Counted from the first letter of the stretch, positions 38,370 to 47,521 are shown. The stretch is 64,000 bases of DNA from Steroidobacteraceae bacterium (GCA_019187185.1 JABAQU010000003.1:1-64000), one strand, 5' to 3'. A program made the numbers and translations. The notes: generated by a model from the sequence alone, not told the origin.

Positions 38370-40517
38370 TTGAACAGTGTTGTGAAGATCGAACCCAAGG
38401 ACCTGAGCGCCATTCCTTTCCAGGAGGCGTCGCTCGACATCTGGGACAAGAAGTACCGTCTCAGCGCCAAGGACGGTACGCCCATCGATGCCACGATGGA
38501 CGAGACCTACCAGCGGGTCGCGCGCGCGCTGGCGGATGTCGAGGCTCCGGCCGTTCGCCAGGACTGGTACGAGCGCTTCCTGTGGGCACTGCGCCGGGGT
38601 GCCATCCCTGCCGGGCGGGTCACGTCCAATGCAGGCGCTTTGGAGCACAAACCGGCGACTTCGACGATTAATTGTACAGTATCCGGAACAATCCGGGACT
38701 CGATGGACAACATCCTCTCGAAGGTCCACGAGGCCGGACTCACGCTGAAGGCCGGCTGCGGCATCGGCTACGAGTTCTCGACGCTGCGCCCGCGCGGCGC
38801 CTATGTGTCGGGTGCGGGCGCCTACACGTCGGGCCCGCTGTCGTTCATGGATATCTACGACAAGATGTGCTTCACCGTGTCGTCGGCCGGCGGCCGTCGC
38901 GGTGCGCAGATGGGCACCTTCGACGTCGGCCATCCGGATGCCATGGAGTTCATCCGCGCCAAGCGCGAGAACGGGCGGCTGCGCCAGTTCAACCTGTCGC
39001 TGCTCGTCACCGACGAATTCATGCGGGCGGTGCGCGAGAACGGCGACTGGCAACTCGCCTTCCCGGTCTCGATCCGCGAGTACGAGGCCGAGAAGCCCGA
39101 TCTCGCCGACACGACGAAGTTCGTATGGCGCGAGTGGCCGACGACCGAGAACTACGTGACCTCGGACGAGGGGCTCGTCGCCTGCAAGATCTACAAGACG
39201 CTGCCCGCGCGGCGCATGTGGGACGTCATCATGACGTCGACCTACGACTTCGCGGAGCCCGGCTTCATCCTGATCGACCGCGTCAACGAGCTGAACAACA
39301 ACTGGTGGTGCGAGAACATCCGCGCCACGAACCCCTGTGGCGAGCAGCCGCTGCCGCCGTACGGCTCGTGCCTGCTCGGTTCGGTGAACCTGACGCAGTT
39401 CGTCAGGAACCCGTTCACCGAGTTCGCCGAGTTCGACTGGAACGAATACCGCGAGGTGGTGCGCGTGTTCACGCGCATGCTCGACAACGTGGTCGAGGTG
39501 AACGGCCTGCCGCTCGAGCCGCAGCGCGAGGAGATCCTGCGCAAGCGCCGCCACGGCATGGGCTTCCTCGGCCTCGGCAGCACGATCACGCTCCTCGGCA
39601 TGAAATACGGTTCGCCGGAGTCGGTGAAGTTCACCGAGGACGTCGCGCGCGAGATGGCGGTCGCGGGCTGGGAGGCCGCGCTCGAGCTGTCGCGCGAGAA
39701 GGGCGCGGCGCCGATCATGAACGAGGAATTCGAGGTGACGAAGGCGATGCTGCGCAAGCGCCCCGAGATGGCCGCCGACGGCTGGAAGCCCGGCGCGCGC
39801 ATCCCGGGGCGGCTGCTGCACGCGAAATACAGCCGCTACATGCAGCGCGTCGCCGAGGTGGCACCGCGGCTCGTCGAGCAGCTCGCCGAGGTCGGCGCGC
39901 GTTTCACGCACCACAGCTCGATCGCGCCGACCGGCACGATCTCGCTGTCGCTCGCGAACAATGCGTCGAACGGCATCGAGCCGTCGTTCGCGCATCACTA
40001 TTTCCGCAACGTGATCCGCCCCGGCAAGAAGAGCAAGGAGAAGATCGACGTGTTCTCGTTCGAGCTGCTCGCGTACCGCGAGCTCGTGAACGCCAGTGCG
40101 ATGCCGGGCGGCGGCGACGAGGCGACGCGCCTGCCGGACTATTTCACGGCGGCCGACGAGGTCACCCCGCGCCAGCACGTCGACATCCAGGCCGCGGCGC
40201 AGAAGTGGGTGGATTCGTCGATCTCGAAGACCGCCAACGTGCCGACCGACTACAAGTACGACGACTTCAAGGACATCTACCTCTACGCGCACGAGCGCGG
40301 CCTGAAAGGCTGCACCACCTTCCGCTTCAACCCGGAGGCGTTCCAGGGCGTGCTGGTCAAGGAAGACGACCTCAGGAACACGACCTATGTGTTCACGCTG
40401 GAGGACGGCCGCGAAGTCGAGGTGCGTGGCGACGAGGAGATCGAGTACGACGGCGAGACGCACACCGCCGCCAACCTGTTCGACGCCCTCAAAGAGGGCT
40501 ATTACGGCAAGTTCTGA
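38370..40517 (+). CDS. nrdJa: B12-dependent (class II) ribonucleotide reductase, large part NrdJa
   Basis: Makes deoxyribonucleotides using adenosylcobalamin, oxygen-independent. 715 aa. Substrate-reducing Cys102 is in STINCTVSGT; the thiyl-radical Cys323 with Asn321 and Glu325 is in TNPCGEQPLPPYGSC; APTGTIS closes the barrel. The protein ends at YYGKF without the C-terminal redox cysteines, which are carried by the next gene, as in the split NrdJa/NrdJb of Pseudomonas. TTG at 38370 has GGGGAG 6 nt upstream; another TTG at 38343 is less supported. Confidence 0.94.
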   Translation: MNSVVKIEPKDLSAIPFQEASLDIWDKKYRLSAKDGTPIDATMDETYQRVARALADVEAPAVRQDWYERFLWALRRGAIPAGRVTSNAGALEHKPATSTINCTVSGTIRDSMDNILSKVHEAGLTLKAGCGIGYEFSTLRPRGAYVSGAGAYTSGPLSFMDIYDKMCFTVSSAGGRRGAQMGTFDVGHPDAMEFIRAKRENGRLRQFNLSLLVTDEFMRAVRENGDWQLAFPVSIREYEAEKPDLADTTKFVWREWPTTENYVTSDEGLVACKIYKTLPARRMWDVIMTSTYDFAEPGFILIDRVNELNNNWWCENIRATNPCGEQPLPPYGSCLLGSVNLTQFVRNPFTEFAEFDWNEYREVVRVFTRMLDNVVEVNGLPLEPQREEILRKRRHGMGFLGLGSTITLLGMKYGSPESVKFTEDVAREMAVAGWEAALELSREKGAAPIMNEEFEVTKAMLRKRPEMAADGWKPGARIPGRLLHAKYSRYMQRVAEVAPRLVEQLAEVGARFTHHSSIAPTGTISLSLANNASNGIEPSFAHHYFRNVIRPGKKSKEKIDVFSFELLAYRELVNASAMPGGGDEATRLPDYFTAADEVTPRQHVDIQAAAQKWVDSSISKTANVPTDYKYDDFKDIYLYAHERGLKGCTTFRFNPEAFQGVLVKEDDLRNTTYVFTLEDGREVEVRGDEEIEYDGETHTAANLFDALKEGYYGKF

Positions 40518-40528
40518 GCGTGGACCCC

Positions 40529-41206
40529 ATGAAATTCGACCAGAAAATCACGAAATACCGTGTCAAGAAGCCCGAGGAGCGCCCGCCGGAGGCGAAAGCG
40601 CCGTCCGCCAAGGTGATCCGGATGCACGAGGAGATCCAGCGCCCCGAGGTGCTGATCGGCTCGACCTACAAGATCAAGACACCGGTGTCCGATCACGCGA
40701 TGTACGTCACGATCAACGACATCGTGCTGAACGAGGGCACCGAGCACGAACAGCGCCGGCCCTTCGAGGTGTTCATCAATTCGAAGAACCTCGACCACTA
40801 CCAGTGGATCGTCGCGTTGACGCGCATCATTTCTGCGGTGTTCAGGAAGGGCGGTGACGTCACGTTCCTCGTCGATGAGCTGAAGGCGGTGTTCGATCCG
40901 CGCGGCGGGTACTGGCAGCCGGGCGGCAAGTTCATGCCGTCGATCATCGCCGAGCTCGGTCACGTGATCGAGAAGCACCTGCAGACGATCGGCCTGCTGC
41001 GCGCGCCCGAGCTCGATTCGCATCAGAAGAAATTCATCGCGGAAAAACGCGCCGAATTCGAAGAGCGGCAGAAGCAGTCGGACGCGTTCTCCAAGGCGCA
41101 TTTCCCGGAAGGTGCGCAGTTGTGCTCGAAATGCAGCACCGCCGCCGTCGTGATGATGGACGGCTGCATGACCTGCCTCAATTGCGGCGATTCGAAATGC
41201 GGCTGA
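40529..41206 (+). CDS. nrdJb: Split class II ribonucleotide reductase, small part NrdJb
   Basis: 225 aa, follows nrdJa by 11 nt. It has a TSCPD-like domain (VLIGSTYKIKTPVSDHAMYVTINDIVLNEGTEHEQRRPFEVFINSKN) and ends with cysteine-rich CSKCSTAAVVMMDGCMTCLNCGDSKCG, equivalent to the C-terminal tail that reduces the active site and binds zinc in one-chain NrdJ enzymes. In Pseudomonas aeruginosa both chains are needed for activity (family knowledge). A GTG 9 nt upstream is an alternative start. Confidence 0.9.
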   Translation: MKFDQKITKYRVKKPEERPPEAKAPSAKVIRMHEEIQRPEVLIGSTYKIKTPVSDHAMYVTINDIVLNEGTEHEQRRPFEVFINSKNLDHYQWIVALTRIISAVFRKGGDVTFLVDELKAVFDPRGGYWQPGGKFMPSIIAELGHVIEKHLQTIGLLRAPELDSHQKKFIAEKRAEFEERQKQSDAFSKAHFPEGAQLCSKCSTAAVVMMDGCMTCLNCGDSKCG

Positions 41207-41248
41207 CCGGCGTGCGGCGGGCCGGCTGACGCCGCGCGGCCCATGCGG

Positions 41249-41272
41249 GCACGGGACGTACTGGTCCCGTGC
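41249..41272 (+). terminator. 9-bp hairpin downstream of nrdJb
   Basis: GCACGGGAC at 41249-41257 pairs perfectly with GTCCCGTGC at 41264-41272 (6-nt loop), 43 nt after the nrdJb stop. No U-run follows, so it is either a weak terminator or an RNA-stabilising stem. Confidence 0.35.
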
Positions 41273-41378
41273 TGGACGTCACGTTGACGACACGACCGTC
41301 CACCCCGCGGGCGAAAGTTTGCGTCTCCCGCACGATCCCCGATACTGATCGCCTCGCTCGATGACACGGAGGGGATCG

Positions 41379-43070
41379 GTGCGTCGCTGGTTCTACGGCT
41401 CGGCCCTGGCGACTCTCCTCTGGGTCCCGGTGCACGCGGCACCACCCCCCGCGTTCGACCTGGGTTTGCTCGACGCGGCGGCGGGCGATCCTCCGGCCGC
41501 ATTGGTGGCGGGCGGCGGCGTCGACGCCCGTTTCGGGGCGTACTCGTTGCGCGAGGCGCGTCGCCGCGGGGCGCCGTTCTGGCTGCGCCTGACTGCGACA
41601 GCGCCCGCGCGAGCCGACAACGCATCGGCGATGCTCGTCGCAAAGGGCCGGCACCTCGATGTCCGCGTGTATGCACGGGCGCCGGGCAACCCGGACGGCA
41701 TGCGCACGCTCGATCTCGCGACCGAGCTGCCGGAATTCAGCGCGATGCAGACTGCGGTCTTCGTGCTGCCGCGGCCCCTGCAGGCGGGCGACGTGTTCTA
41801 CGCTCGCGTGAGCCCGACGGGCCGGCACGGTTCGGAGGTGCTGCGCTTCGACACGGCGCCGCTCGATCGCGCCCTCGCGCGCGGTGCCGGGCACGCGCGC
41901 ATGATTGCGCTCGCCTTCGGCGCGCTGATGGCGGTGGCCATCGCCGCGCTCCTCACCTGGTTCGTGCTGAAGGAGCGCATCTTCATCCTGTATGGCAGCC
42001 TCTTCGCATTGCAGGCGCTGTACGTCGCGTATCTGTCCGGCGAGGGATTCGACTGGCCGGGTCTCGGTGTCGCGCTGCCGCTCGCGTCCCATGCGTGGAA
42101 TGTGCCGGCCGCACTGAGCGGCGCCGCGGCCTGTCTCTTCGTGCGCGAGATCGCCGACCTGCGCCGCTATTCGCGGCGCGTCTACCGGGCGTTCGCCGTT
42201 TTCGCCGCGCTGTTCGTCGTGCTCGCACTGTCGAACTTCCTGTCGCGTGACGGGTTCGGCGGCGTGCTCTCGGCCATCGGCAACCTGCTGTTCGTCGGCA
42301 CGGCGATTTTCACCCTGATCGTCGCCTGGCTCGCGTGGCGCCGGGGCAGCCGGCCTGCGGGCTGGTTCCTGCTCGCGTGGGTGCTGCTCGAAGCCTTCAC
42401 GATCGCCACCGCGCTCAGGCTGCTGCTCGCGAGCGCGGAGGAGGCGGAGTTCCTGCTCTATTACGGACTGCCCCTGTCGATGGTCGCGGCCTCGATCCTG
42501 ATCGCGCTCGGCGTGGCCGACCGGGTGCGCGAACAGCGCACGGCACTCAGCGTGGCCGAACGCCGCGCGCAGACCGACCCGCTCACCGGCGTGCTGAACC
42601 GCCGCTCGCTGGTCGAGCGGCTCGATGCCGCGTGTGCGCGCGCGCAGGCCCGCGGGCTGCCGATCGCGCTGCTGTTCATCGACCTCGACCACTTCAAGAG
42701 CATCAACGACACCTTCGGGCATCCCGCCGGCGACGCCTGCCTCGCCGCAGTCGTCGCACCCATCCAGGCCGAATTGCGCCAGTCCGACGTGATCGGCCGC
42801 TTCGGCGGCGAGGAGTTCGTCGTGATCCTGAGCAGCGCAGATGCCGCGGCAGCCCAGCTGATCGCGCAGCGCATACGCGAGCGCGTCGCGGAGATCGTCA
42901 TCGAGGGTTATGGCGCGCCCATCCGGCTCACCTGCAGCATCGGCGTGGCCACCAGCGAAACGCTCGGCGTGTGGGGCGAGCACCTGATCGCGCAGGCCGA
43001 TGCCGCGGTCTACGCGGCCAAGCGCGCCGGCCGCAATCGCGTGCAGGTCGCGCAGCCGATCGCCGCCTGA
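41379..43070 (+). CDS. Membrane-bound diguanylate cyclase (7TMR-DISM, GGDEF)
   Basis: Makes cyclic di-GMP. 563 aa: signal peptide (ATLLWVPVHA), periplasmic 7TMR-DISM extracellular domain (about 25-165), seven hydrophobic helices (about 178-385), short coiled linker, GGDEF domain (about 400-563). The active site is GGEEF at 476-480 and an inhibitory I-site RQSD lies five residues before it, so product feedback is expected. The GTG at 41379 follows a GGAGGGG ribosome-binding site, better than the ATG at 41361. The periplasmic part probably senses a small carbohydrate-like ligand (family inference). Confidence 0.92.
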   Translation: MRRWFYGSALATLLWVPVHAAPPPAFDLGLLDAAAGDPPAALVAGGGVDARFGAYSLREARRRGAPFWLRLTATAPARADNASAMLVAKGRHLDVRVYARAPGNPDGMRTLDLATELPEFSAMQTAVFVLPRPLQAGDVFYARVSPTGRHGSEVLRFDTAPLDRALARGAGHARMIALAFGALMAVAIAALLTWFVLKERIFILYGSLFALQALYVAYLSGEGFDWPGLGVALPLASHAWNVPAALSGAAACLFVREIADLRRYSRRVYRAFAVFAALFVVLALSNFLSRDGFGGVLSAIGNLLFVGTAIFTLIVAWLAWRRGSRPAGWFLLAWVLLEAFTIATALRLLLASAEEAEFLLYYGLPLSMVAASILIALGVADRVREQRTALSVAERRAQTDPLTGVLNRRSLVERLDAACARAQARGLPIALLFIDLDHFKSINDTFGHPAGDACLAAVVAPIQAELRQSDVIGRFGGEEFVVILSSADAAAAQLIAQRIRERVAEIVIEGYGAPIRLTCSIGVATSETLGVWGEHLIAQADAAVYAAKRAGRNRVQVAQPIAA

Positions 43071-43079
43071 GGTGCCGTG

Positions 43080-43544
43080 ATGCGACAGCTCGAACACAGG
43101 ATTCCCCCTCCGGTCGTCGCACTGCTCACCGCTCTGGCGATGTGGCTCGTGACGCGGCTGCCCACGCCATTGCCGCTGTCCCTGCCCTTTGCGGCGCGCA
43201 TTGCCGTGGCGATGGTGCTTGCCACTCTCGGGGTCGCGTTTGCGGTCGCGGGGGTGCTCGCCTTTCGCGCGGCGCGCACGACCGTCAATCCGATCACGCC
43301 GGAGGCCGCCACTGCGCTCGTGCGCACCGGCGTCTACCGTCTCACCCGCAACCCGATGTACCTCGGCCTGCTGCTGTGCCTCACCGCGTGGGCCGTGTGG
43401 CTCACGAACCTGCTGTCGTTCTGCGTCCTGCCGGCTTTCGTCGCGTACATGAACCGCTTCCAGATCGGACCCGAGGAGCGCGCGCTGCGCGCACGCTTCG
43501 GCCGCGAGTTCGAGGAATTCGCGGCACGCGTGCGCCGCTGGTGA
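43080..43544 (+). CDS. Isoprenylcysteine carboxyl methyltransferase-like (ICMT/PEMT) membrane protein
   Basis: 154-aa integral membrane protein with four helices. The SAM-binding family signature is LVRTGVYRLTRNPMYLGLLLCLTAWAVW, followed by NRFQIGPEERALRARFGREFEEF. Substrate unknown; not prenylated protein in bacteria. A GTG just before the ATG is a possible start. It follows the cyclase gene by 9 nt. Confidence 0.88.
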   Translation: MRQLEHRIPPPVVALLTALAMWLVTRLPTPLPLSLPFAARIAVAMVLATLGVAFAVAGVLAFRAARTTVNPITPEAATALVRTGVYRLTRNPMYLGLLLCLTAWAVWLTNLLSFCVLPAFVAYMNRFQIGPEERALRARFGREFEEFAARVRRW

Positions 43545-43570
43545 CGCGTCGGGCGGTGACTGCCCCGGAC

Positions 43571-43599
43571 AAAAAAACGGCCCCGCTCACAACGGGGCC
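43571..43599 (-). terminator. Rho-independent terminator of the PEP-CTERM gene
   Basis: On the minus strand a 7-bp GGCCCCG/CGGGGCC stem with a 7-nt loop is followed, after one base, by seven T. It lies 39 nt beyond the PEP-CTERM gene stop. The plus strand has no T-run here, so it acts in one direction. Confidence 0.85.
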
Positions 43600-43637
43600 A
43601 TGGTCGCTTGCTTGCTGAGGAGTGCTTCTTCTTGTCG

Positions 43638-44393
43638 TTATCCGGTGCGGCCGCGGCGGCGCGCGCACGCGAGGCCGGCGAGGCCGAGTCCGAAGAGCGC
43701 GAGCGTGCCCGGCTCGGGCACGGAGACGCCGCGGACCGATTCGACCATCACGACGAAATCGTTGTAGTCGTAGTCCCACTGGTTGCGGGCGAGGTCCTCC
43801 CACGCCATGACGAACTCGTTGCTCGCCCACGGGCCGGCCATCGTGTTGCCGATCTTCACGGTGTCGCCCGTGCCCTGGTAGGCGACCATGTGATCGGCGC
43901 CGTCGCCGTTCAGTGCCGCCTGCGAGTACCAGGTGTGACCCGGTGTCGAGAGATAGAAGCCGAAGAGGTTGCCGGCGAAGTACACGCCGGTCTCGTCGAA
44001 GAGGTTGCGCACGACCTGTCCGTCGTCGAGGATCGAGAAGGTCGCGCGCGCCGACGCCGTGCCGGCGGTGGCCGGCCCCGCGAAGATCTCGACGAACTTC
44101 GACGGATCGGTCGCGTCATAGATGCCGAAGCTGTTGATCGCGGCGTAGCCCGCGAGCTCGATGACGATCTGCGAGAACGCGCCGCCCGAGCCGCCGAGCG
44201 ACCACAGCGAGTCGTTCGCGTACTGGTCCGCGCCGACATCGACGCTGCTCGGGCCGCCGACGGTGATGCCATCGAGGATCTGTTGCAGCGTCGCTTCGCC
44301 GTTCGCGCCGGAGACATTGACCGGTGTCGCGTGCGCCGCGGCGCCGAGTGCGAGCGTGAGACAGGCGAGGGCGAGTGAGCGTGTCGTTGTCAT
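43638..44393 (-). CDS. PEP-CTERM anchored surface protein with DUF4114-like domain
   Basis: 251-aa exported protein. A signal peptide ends at HA-TPVN (about residue 23). The C-terminus VPEPGTLALFGLGLAGLACARRR is a PEP-CTERM sorting signal: PEP, hydrophobic helix, basic tail, cut by an exosortase. WDYDYNDFVVMVE near residue 210 is the hallmark of DUF4114, a calcium-type motif. Likely surface or exopolysaccharide associated. The upstream sigma-54 promoter and downstream terminator make it a single-gene unit. The exosortase is not in this window. Confidence 0.9.
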   Translation of the reverse strand: MTTTRSLALACLTLALGAAAHATPVNVSGANGEATLQQILDGITVGGPSSVDVGADQYANDSLWSLGGSGGAFSQIVIELAGYAAINSFGIYDATDPSKFVEIFAGPATAGTASARATFSILDDGQVVRNLFDETGVYFAGNLFGFYLSTPGHTWYSQAALNGDGADHMVAYQGTGDTVKIGNTMAGPWASNEFVMAWEDLARNQWDYDYNDFVVMVESVRGVSVPEPGTLALFGLGLAGLACARRRGRTG

Positions 44394-44630
44394 CGTGAAA
44401 AGTCCTGCGGGTCGTTGCTGCTCACCGGTGAACGGAGCAAGGCTTGTGCCACGGTTCACGATTTGGGGATTATGTCGGCTGCCGGCGCGCAAACCGGTGC
44501 CAGAATGTGAGCCATGCCGCATTCGGCGGGGCGCCATGAGCGCGTGTTGCGCCTCGTCGAGGCGCGAGATGCGCGCGACTGTCAAGAAATCCGACAGCGG
44601 CGAGCCCGTGAACTGATGGCAGAGGTGCCA
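44394..44630. other. Divergent intergenic region between PEP-CTERM gene and mltD
   Basis: 237 nt. It contains the sigma-54 promoter at 44436-44451, a TCACCGGTGA palindrome (44422-44431) overlying its predicted start site, and a second, mis-spaced TGGCAC at 44497-44502. The mltD side has no convincing promoter; the 5' in-frame extension from 44514 shows no signal-peptide character. Confidence 0.6.
44436..44451 (-). promoter_or_regulatory. Sigma-54 (RpoN) promoter of the PEP-CTERM gene
   Basis: Minus strand TGGCACAAGCCTTGCT: the -24 TGGCAC and -12 TTGCT elements with exactly 5 nt between, a full match to the RpoN consensus. Predicted start near 44425 gives a leader of about 32 nt. PEP-CTERM and exosortase genes in other bacteria are known to use RpoN with the PrsK/PrsR system. 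Confidence 0.8.
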
Positions 44631-46883
44631 ATGCAGGCGAGTGCCCGTGTGAAGTCGTGTGTCGTTTCGATGGCGTTGCTCGCCGTCTTGTGCGCGTTCG
44701 CCGCCGCACCCGCATCGCAGGCGCAGACGTCGCAGGATGCGATTCCGCGTCCGCCCGAATTGCAGGCCGACGTCGATTTCTGGATCCGCGTGTATTCGCA
44801 GATCACGACCAACGAGGGCTACCTGCACGACGAACGCGACCTGTCGGTGATCTACGAGACGCTGCGCTTTGCGCCGGGCAGTGCGCCGAAGCAGCGCGCG
44901 GACGTGGTCGACGAGGCGCGGAGGCGCTACCAGGCGATACTCGACCGGCTCGCCACGTCCCCGCCGCCCGCCACGCTGTCGGCCGAGGAGCAGCGTGTGC
45001 GTGCGCTGTGGGGCAAGGCTGGCGCGGAGCGGCTCAGGACCGCGCGCGACACGATCCGTTTCCAGCTCGGGCAGGCGGACCGTTTTCACGCCGGGCTGGT
45101 GCGTGCCGGCGCATGGGAAGCGCATATCGCGCAAACGCTCGCCAACCTCGGCTTGCCGCCCGAGATCGCGGCATTGCCGCACGTCGAATCCTCGTTCAAC
45201 CCGGGGGCGTATTCCAAGGTCGGGGCCGCCGGCCTGTGGCAGTTCATGCGTTCGACCGGCCGCCGTTACCTGCGCATCGACAGTGCGGTCGACGAGCGCA
45301 TGGATCCGTTTCGCTCGACCGAGGGCGCGGCGCAGCTGCTGTCATACAACTACCGGCTGCTCGGCACCTGGCCGCTCGCGCTGACGGCGTACAACCACGG
45401 CGCGGCCGGCATGCGCCGCGCCGTCGAGGCGACCGGTACCAACGACTTCGTGCGCATCAACCGCAACTACAAGAGCCCGACATTCGGCTTCGCGTCGCGC
45501 AACTTCTATCCGTCCTTTCTCGCGGCGCTCGCGATCGACCAGAACCCGGAAAAGTATTTCGGCCCGATCGAGCGCGCACCGGAGGCGAAGTTCAGCGAAG
45601 TGGCGATGCCGGCGTATGTACCGGTGAAGGTCATCGAACGCAGCCTCGCGGTCGATCGCGCGACGCTGCGCACGCTCAATCCCGCGCTCCTGCCGACGGT
45701 GTGGAACGGCGAGCGGCTGGTACCGCGCGGCTACCGGCTGCGCCTGCCGGGCAGCGCATCGCTGACGAGCGAACAACTCGCGCAGCGGCTGCCACCTGCC
45801 GAGCAATACGTGGCGCAGATCGAATCGCGCTCGCACCGCGTGCGCCGCGGAGAATCGCTCGCGGGCCTCGCCGAGCGCTACGGGCTGCCGGTCCGCGAAC
45901 TCGCGGCGATGAATGGCCTGCCGGCGAACTCCACGCTCCGCACCGGGCGCAGGCTGCGCTTGCCGGACCGGATGCCGGGGCGTGTTGCGGGCACCGTTGC
46001 GTCCGCGACACCGGCGGTCGTCGCGAGCGCATCGGCCAACCCGCCGACGGGCGCCGTGCGCGCGGCGTCCGCGTCGGCGCAGCCGCAGGCGGTGGCCGGC
46101 GCAGCGGACGCACCGCGCGTCCACGTCGTCACGCGGGGCGACTCGCTGTCCGCGATTGCCGCGCGCAGCGGGGTCCCCGAGGCCGAACTGATGCGCATCA
46201 ACGGCCTGCGCAATCCGAACTACATCTTCGAGGGGCAGCGTCTCACGCTCGTCGCGAGCGCCGGCGCAGCCGCGCCCGAGGCGGAGACTGCGACGCAAGC
46301 CGTGCGCGAGAGCCGCGAGGACGAGGCGGCCGCTGCGGCGGTCGCAAGGATGGCGAGCCGCGCCGAGCCCGTGTCCGCGGGCGAGGCCGAGGCGCTCGGC
46401 CCGGCACTCGTGGCGGGCGCCGAATCGACGCCGGCCTCCACCGACGCGGTCGACTATGGCGTTGCCGGCGACCACACGATCCGCGTGCTCGCGGCCGAGA
46501 CGCTCGGTCACTATGCCGACTGGCTCGGCGTGAGCGCATCGCGCCTGCGCCAGCTGAACAAGCTGCGCGGCGGCCAGCCGGTGCTGGTCGGACGCAAGCT
46601 CAAGCTCGATCTCGGCAAGTCGAGCGCGGCCGAGTTCGAGAAGAAGCGGCGCGAGTATCACTATGCGTTGCAGGCCAACTATTTCGATACGCACCGCATC
46701 CTCGGCACCGAGGTCTACATCGTGCGCCGCGGCGATTCGCTGTGGAGCATTTCGCAGCGCTACGTCGGCGTGCCGACCTGGCTGCTGCAGCAGTACAACC
46801 CCGATGCCGACCTCGGCGACCTGCGGCCGGGGGCGCAGATCGTCGTGCCGAAGATCGAAGACGTGCCGGCCGCCGACTCCTAG
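44631..46883 (+). CDS. mltD: Lytic transglycosylase MltD with four LysM domains
   Basis: Cuts peptidoglycan glycan strands. 750 aa: signal peptide (SMALLAVLCAFAAAPASQA), SLT domain with catalytic Glu186 in HVESSFNP and KVGAAGLWQFM, NYNY-type ALTAYNHG. Four LysM modules follow at about 401-445, 497-541, 614-660 and 694-742, joined by Ala/Pro-rich linkers; the third is divergent. E. coli MltD has two LysM. ATG 44631 is chosen for AGAGG 6 nt upstream and the signal peptide. Confidence 0.92.
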   Translation: MQASARVKSCVVSMALLAVLCAFAAAPASQAQTSQDAIPRPPELQADVDFWIRVYSQITTNEGYLHDERDLSVIYETLRFAPGSAPKQRADVVDEARRRYQAILDRLATSPPPATLSAEEQRVRALWGKAGAERLRTARDTIRFQLGQADRFHAGLVRAGAWEAHIAQTLANLGLPPEIAALPHVESSFNPGAYSKVGAAGLWQFMRSTGRRYLRIDSAVDERMDPFRSTEGAAQLLSYNYRLLGTWPLALTAYNHGAAGMRRAVEATGTNDFVRINRNYKSPTFGFASRNFYPSFLAALAIDQNPEKYFGPIERAPEAKFSEVAMPAYVPVKVIERSLAVDRATLRTLNPALLPTVWNGERLVPRGYRLRLPGSASLTSEQLAQRLPPAEQYVAQIESRSHRVRRGESLAGLAERYGLPVRELAAMNGLPANSTLRTGRRLRLPDRMPGRVAGTVASATPAVVASASANPPTGAVRAASASAQPQAVAGAADAPRVHVVTRGDSLSAIAARSGVPEAELMRINGLRNPNYIFEGQRLTLVASAGAAAPEAETATQAVRESREDEAAAAAVARMASRAEPVSAGEAEALGPALVAGAESTPASTDAVDYGVAGDHTIRVLAAETLGHYADWLGVSASRLRQLNKLRGGQPVLVGRKLKLDLGKSSAAEFEKKRREYHYALQANYFDTHRILGTEVYIVRRGDSLWSISQRYVGVPTWLLQQYNPDADLGDLRPGAQIVVPKIEDVPAADS

Positions 46884-46897
46884 GCGGAATGCTGCTG

Positions 46898-47419
46898 TCA
46901 GCGCGCGAGGCGTGCGGCGAATTGCGCCAGATCGCCGCGACGCCTGCCGTCGCTCGCGAACCGGTCCCGCGCGATCTCCACGGCGAGCGCCGCGCCGCTG
47001 GCGAGGCATTCGACCCATGTGGCGTCGATCGGCAGCAGGTACTCGCGATTCCACGCGGCCGGCAGGCGATAGGGCGGGCGCACGAGACCGATCGCCGAGG
47101 GCGTGAGCGGTGCGCTCGCCGGTCGGGTGGTGAGCGCACCGCAGCGGACAACCGGCGTCGCGTCGGCATCGCCCGGTGTCGCGACCCACAGGAACGTCGC
47201 GCGTACGCCCATCCGGTTCGTCTCGAAGGGGGCGAGCCACGCGAAAGGATCGAGGTCCCTCTCGCGTGGCGCCGCCGCGAGCAGTTCGAGAGGTGAGGCG
47301 AGCCGCGTCACCGTGGTGCCGGTCTCGGGGTCGAGCCGCTCCTGGACGGCGTCGATGACAGGTGTCGCGCAACCGGCGAGCCAGCCTGCGAGCAGCGCGG
47401 CGCAAAGGTGGCGGGTCAT
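46898..47419 (-). CDS. Putative lipoprotein of unknown function
   Basis: 173 aa. The lipobox LAGCA places the modified Cys at residue 17. The rest is a soluble domain with LDPETGTTVTRLASPLELLA at the start; this wording recalls small lipoproteins of Gammaproteobacteria but no function is known. Convergent with mltD with a 14-nt gap; divergent from the transpeptidase gene. Confidence 0.75.
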   Translation of the reverse strand: MTRHLCAALLAGWLAGCATPVIDAVQERLDPETGTTVTRLASPLELLAAAPRERDLDPFAWLAPFETNRMGVRATFLWVATPGDADATPVVRCGALTTRPASAPLTPSAIGLVRPPYRLPAAWNREYLLPIDATWVECLASGAALAVEIARDRFASDGRRRGDLAQFAARLAR

Positions 47420-47515
47420 CGCGCAATCGTGACGGGGCGCACGCTCCGCGGCAATCCTCGCCTCGTGTCGCCGCTGTGTGACAGGTGTACGGTCGCGTCC
47501 ATGGGCGTCGCTACC

Positions 47516-47521
47516 TATAAT
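47516..47521 (+). promoter_or_regulatory. -10 box TATAAT placed for a leaderless ldt mRNA
   Basis: A perfect TATAAT is followed by seven bases and the ATG at 47529, so transcription would begin on or next to the start codon. No ribosome-binding site lies between. The -35 region is poor. Confidence 0.5.

Noticed and set aside
38355..40463. Long minus-strand frame opposite nrdJa
   Set aside because: Antisense shadow; the plus strand encodes a complete reductase with all active-site cysteines.
44489..44502. Second sigma-54-like site TGGCAC...TTGC upstream of the PEP-CTERM gene
   Set aside because: The two elements are separated by 4 nt instead of 5, which breaks the required spacing.
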